Below, piece by piece: positions 1 to 4,306 of a stretch of DNA of 5,091 bases (position 1 is its first letter; every line of letters begins with the position of its first letter). The stretch is from Candidatus Nomurabacteria bacterium (GTDB lineage Bacteria; Patescibacteriota; Minisyncoccia; Phycocordibacterales; UBA9973). The DNA is taken from positions 1 through 5,091 of the forward strand of contig JAHFNN010000065.1 of NCBI GenBank assembly GCA_023267315.1, written 5' to 3'. A program made the translations under genes and the position numbers. A model generated the notes under the pieces. The model saw only the letters and a list, made by a program, of their open reading frames with translations. It ran no database searches and was not told the DNA's origin.

Positions 1-687
1 GGAAAGGTTACGTGGCAACGAAGTTTTGATTGCGGAGATCCTACAAATCCTGTGACTCCTTGTCAGTACTGGCTTCATGTTCCGGGAACCGTTTTTGATG
101 ATATGGATATTAATAATAAAATGGAATTCTCTGGTAATTTTGGATCAAATACAGAAATCTTCTGTGAATCTCCAACATGTTGGGCATCAAACACTCCCGT
201 TAATAATCCTCAGGGAATTATGTATCAGCCAAATGAGCCAACCAGATCGTATCTTTGGGAAATGCCTATGTTTTATGCGCCGGGAGTTGCTTCAATGTTG
301 CCTGATTGTTTTAATTGGCCAATGGCTGGACACGACCCCGCAAGAACTAATCGACTAAAAACAACATGTAAATCAAATTCTGCAGATACTACTCCTCCAA
401 CAGTCAGTATGACTTCTCCTGTAAGTGGTGCGGTGCTTACAACAAATAGCAGTGCCACTCTCGTCGCGGCTGCTTCGGATGATCATAGAGTCTCACGGGT
501 GGAATTTTATTACGATTCTCAGTATATCGGTGCATGTACTTTTGGAGCTTCATGTAATACTGCAAACTCATATACTTATAATTGGAATACAACTGGAGTA
601 ACAGGGGTGCATAATCTAAAATTAAAAGCCTACGATACTTCTGGAAATTTTGCCTTCTCCACGCTCACTAGTGTGACTGTTCAGTAA
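1..687 (+). CDS. C-terminal part of a probably exported protein: beta-propeller end plus bacterial Ig-like domain (5' partial)
   Basis: The frame is open to the left edge, so the start is missing and 228 residues are visible, ending in TAA. Visible residues 83-118 read like the closing blade of PQQ/FG-GAP-type beta-propellers, with a YLWEMP stretch followed by WPMAGHDPARTNR; I recognise the pattern WPM-x2-HD-x2-R/H-T from such secreted proteins. Residues from about 128 to 228 form a bacterial Ig-like domain: a DTTPPTVSMTSP linker, ASDDHRVSRVEFYYD, a WNTTGV strand, and LKAYDTSGNFA near the end. Eight cysteines (11, 21, 55, 60, 103, 123, 179, 185) suggest disulfides and a location outside the cytoplasm. 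The true signal peptide and N-terminal domain lie off the window. Function is probably adhesion or a surface structure, which is inference. The Ig assignment is confident, the propeller assignment moderate. The gene ends in its own terminator and converges on the sigma factor gene. Confidence 0.85.
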   Translation, partial: GKVTWQRSFDCGDPTNPVTPCQYWLHVPGTVFDDMDINNKMEFSGNFGSNTEIFCESPTCWASNTPVNNPQGIMYQPNEPTRSYLWEMPMFYAPGVASMLPDCFNWPMAGHDPARTNRLKTTCKSNSADTTPPTVSMTSPVSGAVLTTNSSATLVAAASDDHRVSRVEFYYDSQYIGACTFGASCNTANSYTYNWNTTGVTGVHNLKLKAYDTSGNFAFSTLTSVTVQ

Positions 688-700
688 AAAGTAATATTAC

Positions 701-728
701 AAAAACCCCGGCGGTGGTCGGGGTTTTT
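701..728 (+). terminator. Rho-independent terminator of the Ig-domain gene
   Basis: A perfect 10-base inverted repeat pairs AAAAACCCCG with CGGGGTTTTT around an 8-base loop, starting 13 bases after the TAA of the upstream gene. The 3' arm ends in five Ts. Because the 5' arm begins with five As, it could also work in the opposite direction, but the minus-strand gene already has its own terminator nearer its stop. Confidence 0.9.
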
Positions 729-744
729 GATTTATAATTGGTAT

Positions 745-785
745 AAAAAAAGATTCCCCTTCGACTTCTTGTCGAAAGGGAATCT
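745..785 (-). terminator. Rho-independent terminator of the sigma factor gene
   Basis: Bases 751-765 and 771-785 form a 15-bp stem with a single C/A mismatch (759 against 777) and a 5-base loop. Read on the minus strand, the stem is followed by seven Ts (751-745). It begins 7 bases after the TAG of the minus-strand sigma factor gene. The T tract is on the minus-strand side only, so it belongs to that gene. Confidence 0.88.
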
Positions 786-792
786 GTGAGAA

Positions 793-1392
793 CTATGCAG
801 TTCTCAATAATTTCATTTGGGGGTCTTGAGAGATCAAATCAATTATTCGGTAATTGGTTACTTTTGTATTGTTGGGGGTTAATCCAACAATTTGGGCAAC
901 CTTTTCGTACGGAAGTCTTTCCTCATTTCTTAAACGAAATAACTGCTGTTTTTTCTCGGGAAGTCCGGAAATAATTTCAGTTATTCGAGAAAGGAGAGCT
1001 TCTGTTACACAGGTAATTCGTCCGACAATAGGGAAGGGTATTTCTGTGACATCACCTTTTGTGGACTCGATTTCGTATTGGAAGTCGTCATGTATTTTTT
1101 TGTGGCGTTCTTCCTTTCTGAAATGCAGGGCTATCTCGGTGCCGGTTACTCTACTTATCCATGAGCCTATCATACCTCGCTCAGTGTATTTGCCAGCTTT
1201 AAGTCCGTCCACAATCGCAAACATAGATGCTTGTACTAATTCAGTACTCAGATCTTCATCATTGATGCGTTTTTTTACATACCCGTCAACGAATGGCCAT
1301 ACTTCTTTGCAAAAAGCATTTCCTGCCTCATTGTCTCCGGCTACCATTTTGGCTGCCAATTTTCCAAGTCTTTCTTGTTTCTCTTGATCCAT
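793..1392 (-). CDS. ECF-like sigma-70 family RNA polymerase sigma factor
   Basis: The 199-residue product has the two-domain layout of a small alternative sigma factor, which directs core RNA polymerase to a promoter set. Region 2 covers about residues 15-98 (GDNEAGNAF; ELVQASMFAI; SWISRVTGTEIALHFRKEERHKK, matching the -10 recognition helix style). A linker of about 35 residues follows. Region 4 covers about 133-189, with LPEKKQQLFRLRNEERLPYEKVAQIVGL leading into a helix-turn-helix. No region 1.1 or 3 is evident. I chose the ATG at 1392; a TTG at 1422 would add 10 residues (MYNLNPKFQI) but leaves only about 16 bases of leader and is a rarer start. No Shine-Dalgarno is visible before either. 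The gene is monocistronic here, with a housekeeping-type promoter and its own terminator, and no anti-sigma gene is visible. Its regulon cannot be read from the window. The family call is firm; the subgroup is unknown. Confidence 0.88.
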   Translation of the reverse strand: MDQEKQERLGKLAAKMVAGDNEAGNAFCKEVWPFVDGYVKKRINDEDLSTELVQASMFAIVDGLKAGKYTERGMIGSWISRVTGTEIALHFRKEERHKKIHDDFQYEIESTKGDVTEIPFPIVGRITCVTEALLSRITEIISGLPEKKQQLFRLRNEERLPYEKVAQIVGLTPNNTKVTNYRIIDLISQDPQMKLLRTA

Positions 1393-1444
1393 AATCTGAA
1401 ATTTGGGGTTTAAGTTATACAATATACAAAATTAAATTCGCGCC

Positions 1445-1473
1445 ATTATAGCACATATTTTATAAAATTGCAA
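1445..1473 (-). promoter_or_regulatory. Housekeeping-type promoter of the sigma factor gene
   Basis: On the minus strand, -35 TTGCAA (1473-1468) is followed by a 17-base spacer and a perfect -10 TATAAT (1450-1445). The spacer ends in TGC, giving an extended -10 (TGnTATAAT). The predicted start of transcription is near 1438, about 45 bases before the ATG at 1392. The boxes look like sigma-70/SigA type, not the GGAAC/CGTC type typical of ECF autoregulation. Confidence 0.82.
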
Positions 1474-1512
1474 GGGGTAGGGGGTACTAAATCACAGGGG
1501 GAGTATCTTTTG
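1474..1512. promoter_or_regulatory. Shared 39-base region between divergent promoters, with G-run repeats
   Basis: This stretch separates the -35 boxes of the two divergent promoters. It holds G runs at 1474-1477, 1480-1484 and 1497-1501. The two five-G runs are 17 bases apart and are followed by similar letters (GGGGGTACT and GGGGGAGTA). A regulator binding here could affect both promoters. This is an inference from position and repetition; no known operator was recognised. Confidence 0.35.
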
Positions 1513-1541
1513 TTGACATATTTATTGCTACCTGCTAGTAT
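1513..1541 (+). promoter_or_regulatory. Strong promoter of the rpsN-secY ribosomal operon
   Basis: A consensus -35 TTGACA (1513-1518), a 17-base spacer and -10 TAGTAT (1536-1541) are present. TGC directly before the -10 makes it an extended -10 element. The predicted start of transcription is near 1548, leaving a leader of about 117 bases before rpsN. This is the only strong promoter I see before the ribosomal genes, so it probably drives the whole operon to secY and beyond. Confidence 0.85.
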
Positions 1542-1547
1542 GGACCC

Positions 1548-1664
1548 AAGCTTGTTGAAAGCTTTTTGTTTTGGGTAATCCGCTTTTCTCCTTAAGCCCG
1601 CTTTGCGGTTTTAAGAAAATAAGCGTGATATTCCCAGAATTGAGCTCCAAGCCTATTATTTCTT
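1548..1664 (+). promoter_or_regulatory. 5' leader of the ribosomal operon with candidate regulatory hairpins
   Basis: The leader has no supported reading frame. Near its start, AAGCTT (1548-1553) can pair with AAGCTT (1559-1564), followed by a T-rich run to about 1572. This weak stem resembles an early attenuator. Further on, 1581-1625 folds into a 45-base imperfect hairpin: CGCTT with AAGCG, CTTAA with TTAAG, and an apical CCGC-TTT-GCGG. Ribosomal operons are often autoregulated by a product such as S8 or S14 binding leader RNA, so this is a candidate site. I could not match it to a known leader family. No Shine-Dalgarno is seen before the rpsN ATG. Confidence 0.5.
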
Positions 1665-1850
1665 ATGGCAAAAACATCAACAGTTGCAAGATCACAAAAG
1701 AAGCCTAAGTTCTCAACTCGGGCGAAAAATCGTTGTTTCAAGTGTGGCCGCGGACGTGGCTACATGGGTGATTTCGGCCTATGCCGTATTTGCTTCCGCG
1801 AACTCGCAAACGAGGGAATGATCCCAGGGGTACGTAAATCAAGCTGGTAA
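1665..1850 (+). CDS. rpsN: 30S ribosomal protein S14, type Z (zinc-binding)
   Basis: S14 sits in the head of the small subunit and helps late 30S assembly. The 61-residue length is that of the short type-Z form (also named rpsZ). A zinc ribbon is visible as C24-x2-C27-x12-C40-x2-C43, and the C-terminus carries the family signature [10 protein letters not shown], then [11 protein letters not shown]. All four zinc ligands are intact. The ATG fits the usual family start (MAKTS). It is the first gene of the transcript here, 12 bases before rpsH. In the usual order it follows rplE (L5), which is absent; upstream is the promoter and a divergent sigma factor gene instead. The base before the ATG is TTATTTCTT, with no Shine-Dalgarno. 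Confidence 0.97.
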   Translation: MAKTSTVARSQKKPKFSTRAKNRCFKCGRGRGYMGDFGLCRICFRELANEGMIPGVRKSSW

Positions 1851-1862
1851 TACTTTTCATAT

Positions 1863-2252
1863 ATGGATTCAATCTCAAACATGTTAATAATGATCAAGAA
1901 CGCAAGCCGTTCAGCACGAACAATACCAGTGGTTGTTCCGTTTTCAGGACTTAAACTCTCAATTGCAGAATGCTTGAAAAATGAAGGGTATCTTTCGGCT
2001 GTAACCAAGAAGGCAAAGAAGGGTCATGCGGTGCTTGAACTCGAACTCGCAGTCAAGGATGAAATGCCTAAAGTTACAGATGTAAAGCGAATATCAAAGC
2101 CATCTCGACGAGTATATATGGGTGTCAAAGAAATTCGCCCAGCACGAAATGGTCGCGGTATCACAGTACTTTCAACACCAAAGGGTATTTTGACTGACAA
2201 ACAGGCCCGCAAAGAGCAGGTAGGTGGGGAAGCGCTATTTATGATTTGGTAA
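1863..2252 (+). CDS. rpsH: 30S ribosomal protein S8
   Basis: S8 is a primary 16S rRNA binder of the central domain; in Escherichia coli it also represses the spc operon by binding its mRNA. The 129 residues are normal for the family. The N-terminal domain shows MDSISNMLIMIKNA and LKLSIAECLKNEGY. The C-terminal half shows VKRISKPSRRVYMGVKEI, GRGITVLSTPKGILTDKQARK and the closing GGEALFMIW, matching the usual STSKG-(V/I)-(M/L)-TD and GGE-x3-W signatures that contact rRNA. The start lies in CATATATG with no Shine-Dalgarno. Gaps are 12 bases to rpsN and 9 bases to rplF. If S8 regulates this operon, a target could be in the 1548-1664 leader, but that is inference. Confidence 0.97.
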   Translation: MDSISNMLIMIKNASRSARTIPVVVPFSGLKLSIAECLKNEGYLSAVTKKAKKGHAVLELELAVKDEMPKVTDVKRISKPSRRVYMGVKEIRPARNGRGITVLSTPKGILTDKQARKEQVGGEALFMIW

Positions 2253-2261
2253 TACACATAT

Positions 2262-2795
2262 ATGTCACGAATCGGTAAACAACAAATTGAAGTTCCAGAG
2301 AAAGTAGAAGTCGCGTTTGCGAACGGTGTTTTCTCAGTGAAAGGACCACTTGGTTCTCTTTCAAAGCAGTTTCGCGATGAGATTGGTATTTCAATAAACA
2401 ACAACATTGTATCGCTTACACCCGTAAAGATTGATATGTTCTCTCGCGCACTCTGGGGTACTTACGCATCACACATCAAGAATATGATTGAAGGTGTCAG
2501 TAAGCCATACGAAAAGAAGCTCATTTTGGAAGGAGTTGGTTTCAAATCAGAAGTAAAAGGAACAGATCTCGTACTTGCACTTGGATTTTCACACCCTGTT
2601 ATTGTACCAGTTCCATCAGGACTTACAGTGAAAGCTGAAAAGAATGTGATCACTATCTCAGGTATCGATAAGGAAGTTGTTGGTCAATTCGCTTCAGCGG
2701 TCCGTGCACTTAAGAAGCCTGAACCATATAAGGGTAAGGGATTCCGATATGATTCTGAAGTTATTCGCCGCAAGCAGGGTAAGAAGACTGCATAA
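2262..2795 (+). CDS. rplF: 50S ribosomal protein L6
   Basis: L6 binds 23S rRNA near the factor-binding site and the sarcin-ricin loop. The 177 residues match the usual length. The sequence opens with MSRIGKQQIEVPEKV and the KGPLG loop, followed by ALWGTYASHIKNMIEGVSKPYEKKL, where the first repeat ends. The second repeat has LEGVGFK, LALGFSHPV and ISGIDKEVVGQFA. The C-terminal signature KKPEPYKGKGFRY ends with the RRKQGKK tail. Both L6 repeats are complete. The start again lies in CATATATG without a Shine-Dalgarno. It is 9 bases after rpsH and 17 bases before rplR. Confidence 0.97.
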   Translation: MSRIGKQQIEVPEKVEVAFANGVFSVKGPLGSLSKQFRDEIGISINNNIVSLTPVKIDMFSRALWGTYASHIKNMIEGVSKPYEKKLILEGVGFKSEVKGTDLVLALGFSHPVIVPVPSGLTVKAEKNVITISGIDKEVVGQFASAVRALKKPEPYKGKGFRYDSEVIRRKQGKKTA

Positions 2796-2812
2796 TCTAT
2801 TTCAATAAAACA

Positions 2813-3154
2813 ATGCAAAAGAAACAAGAAAAAAGAATACGATTGAAGAAAAAGATTCGCGCAAAGGTTACAGGCACCGCAGAGATGCCACGTCTTTCAG
2901 TGTATCGTTCAAATGCGCATATTTATGCTCAGGCTATTGATGATACAAAAGGTGTTACACTCGCTCAAGCTTCTGATGTGAAATTGAAATCTGGAACAAA
3001 GGCTGAACGTGCAAAGAAAGTGGGCGCATTGGTTGCAGAAGCACTTGTGGCTAAGAAAATCACAAAGGTAGTCTTTGATCGAAACGGATTTAGATACATA
3101 GGTCGCATTAAGATGTTGGCTGATGAAGCACGTTCTTCAGGACTTACCTTCTAA
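2813..3154 (+). CDS. rplR: 50S ribosomal protein L18
   Basis: L18 binds 5S rRNA and anchors it in the central protuberance with L5. The 113 residues are typical. A lysine- and arginine-rich N-terminus (residues 1-19) precedes PRLSVYRSNAHIYAQAIDD, then VTLAQASD, and the C-terminal signature VVFDRNGFRYIGRIKMLADEARSSGLTF. Most families have FDRGGYxYHGR; the N, F and I changes here are modest variations. The gene for its 5S partner L5 (rplE) is not upstream in this window and must be elsewhere in the genome. The start is preceded by AATAAAACA, with no Shine-Dalgarno. The next gene begins 11 bases later. Confidence 0.96.
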   Translation: MQKKQEKRIRLKKKIRAKVTGTAEMPRLSVYRSNAHIYAQAIDDTKGVTLAQASDVKLKSGTKAERAKKVGALVAEALVAKKITKVVFDRNGFRYIGRIKMLADEARSSGLTF

Positions 3155-3165
3155 TCATAAAATTT

Positions 3166-3828
3166 ATGGATGATACAAAAACAACAACAGCACCAAAAGA
3201 TGTAGCAGCTCACACTCCACGTGAAGGAGGAGCTCGCAGTGGCGCATACTCACCTCGACCATTCGCTGGAAGAGGAGGTGATAGTCGAGGAGGATCTCGT
3301 GGTGGCCGATCATACGATCGTCCCAAGCCAGAATTCGATCAAAAGATTTTGAATATCCGACGTGTGACCCGTGTGGTCGCAGGAGGTCGCCGCATGAGTT
3401 TTTCTGTTGCAATGGTTATCGGAGACAAGAAAGGATCTGTTGGTGTAGGTACTGGTAAAGCAGGAGACACTGCACTCGCAATTCAGAAAGCACTCAAGCA
3501 TGCTAAGAAGCACATGATTAAGATTGCACTTACGAAAGAAAATTCACTTCCATATGGTGTTGATGCAAAATTCTCAAGTTGCGTAGTTATGATTATGCCA
3601 AATCGCGGTAGAGGATTGGTGGCAGGTAGTGCAGTCCGAGATATTCTTACATTGGCTGGTGTCAAAAATGTTACCTCAAAGATTCATTCAGGTAGTAAGA
3701 ACAAATTGAACAATGCAAAGGCAGCAATGAAGGCATTGTCAAAAGTAGCAGTGAAGAAAGGTGCTCTACCTGTAGCAGTAGCTTCGGTTCCTGCAGTAGA
3801 AGTAGCCCCTGAAGTATTGCCACAATAA
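3166..3828 (+). CDS. rpsE: 30S ribosomal protein S5 with RG-rich N-terminal extension
   Basis: S5 lies at the mRNA entry side of the 30S subunit and supports decoding accuracy. At 220 residues it is longer than the usual roughly 165. The conserved core runs from about 57 to 195: RVTRVVAGGRRMSFSVAMVIGD (N-terminal RNA-binding domain, including the loop that contacts helix 34 and the spectinomycin site), GSVGVGTGKAGDTALAIQKA, then GLVAGSAVRDILTLAGVKNVTSKIHSGS in the C-terminal domain. Residues 1-56 are an extra low-complexity tail rich in Gly, Arg and Ser, with RGG repeats at about 36-47. Residues 196-220 are an Ala/Val/Pro tail. The ATG at 3166 is 11 bases after rplR. No downstream start matches the family better, so the extension appears genuine. 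rplO follows after 9 bases with no L30 gene between. Confidence 0.96.
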   Translation: MDDTKTTTAPKDVAAHTPREGGARSGAYSPRPFAGRGGDSRGGSRGGRSYDRPKPEFDQKILNIRRVTRVVAGGRRMSFSVAMVIGDKKGSVGVGTGKAGDTALAIQKALKHAKKHMIKIALTKENSLPYGVDAKFSSCVVMIMPNRGRGLVAGSAVRDILTLAGVKNVTSKIHSGSKNKLNNAKAAMKALSKVAVKKGALPVAVASVPAVEVAPEVLPQ

Positions 3829-3837
3829 TATTTATAT

Positions 3838-4272
3838 ATGCAGATACATCAAATTAAACGAGAACATAAGAATAAGAAAAAGCGCATTGTTGGTCGTGGA
3901 GGCCGACGTGGTAAGACTGCTGGCCGTGGAACAAAAGGTCAGAACGCTCGTGCTGGACACAAGAAGCGTCCAGAAATGCGAGACAAAATCAAGAAATTGC
4001 CAAAGTTGCGCGGATATCACTTCAAGTCTATTCAAGATAAGCCTCGTACTGTAAATATTGAAGTCCTTGAAAAGAACTTCAATGCTGGTGAAGTTGTTTC
4101 TCCGGAAACACTTCTTGCGAAAGGTCTTATCAGTCGCACAAATGGTAAAGTTCCAAAAGTAAAGATTTTGGGTACTGGTGCGCTCTCAAAGAAATTCAAA
4201 GTACAAAAGTGTTTACTTTCAGCAACCGCAAAGGCTACAATAGAGAAGGCTGGTGGTGAAGTTACTCTGTAA
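3838..4272 (+). CDS. rplO: 50S ribosomal protein L15
   Basis: L15 is an early to intermediate 50S assembly protein with a long basic extension threading into 23S rRNA. The 144 residues match the family. The N-terminal half is strongly basic with the glycine-rich signature RIVGRGGRRGKTAGRGTKGQNARAG and then the basic HKKRPEM. The globular C-terminal half includes VNIEVLEKNF, VSPETLLAKGLI, VKILGTGALSKKF and the final ATIEKAGGEVTL. The start follows TTTATAT and has no Shine-Dalgarno. In most bacteria rpmD (L30) lies directly before this gene; here only 9 bases separate it from rpsE. The stop codon falls inside an inverted repeat before secY. Confidence 0.97.
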   Translation: MQIHQIKREHKNKKKRIVGRGGRRGKTAGRGTKGQNARAGHKKRPEMRDKIKKLPKLRGYHFKSIQDKPRTVNIEVLEKNFNAGEVVSPETLLAKGLISRTNGKVPKVKILGTGALSKKFKVQKCLLSATAKATIEKAGGEVTL

Positions 4273-4284
4273 GTCGGACTTCAC
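4256..4284 (+). repeat. Inverted repeat spanning the end of rplO and the rplO-secY gap
   Basis: GTGAAGT (4256-4262) and ACTTCAC (4278-4284) are perfect 7-base inverted arms, extendable by one G-U pair. Within the 15-base interval, TTAC (4262-4265) can instead pair with GTAA (4269-4272). The rplO stop codon lies in the loop region. There is no T tract after it, so it is not an intrinsic terminator. It may be an mRNA processing or stability element that adjusts secY relative to the ribosomal genes; this is inference and the match could be by chance. Confidence 0.4.
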
Positions 4285-4306
4285 AACTCCATAACGTACA
4301 TACAAT

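Noticed and set aside
77..358. 93-codon plus-strand frame overlapping the Ig-domain gene
   Set aside because: It is an out-of-frame shadow of the longer frame, which is open from the window edge and has clear domain signatures.
854..1387. Plus-strand 177-codon open frame opposite the sigma factor gene
   Set aside because: Its translation shows no family resemblance, while the minus-strand frame is a clear sigma factor with promoter and terminator.
1393..1422. TTG start at 1422 for the sigma factor gene
   Set aside because: The ATG at 1392 fits the family's usual N-terminus; the extra ten residues add nothing recognisable and the TTG has no ribosome binding site.
1474..1501. Possible G-quadruplex from the G runs between the promoters
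   Set aside because: Only three G runs of four or more are present, so a standard intramolecular quadruplex is not supported; kept only as a possible operator repeat.
1548..1572. Early intrinsic terminator or attenuator from the AAGCTT hairpin and T-rich run
   Set aside because: The stem has only six pairs with two G-C pairs and begins at the predicted transcription start, so it is too weak to call as a separate terminator; mentioned within the leader.
2024..2407. Minus-strand 127-codon open frame across the rpsH-rplF junction
   Set aside because: It lies opposite two well-conserved ribosomal protein genes and has no independent support.
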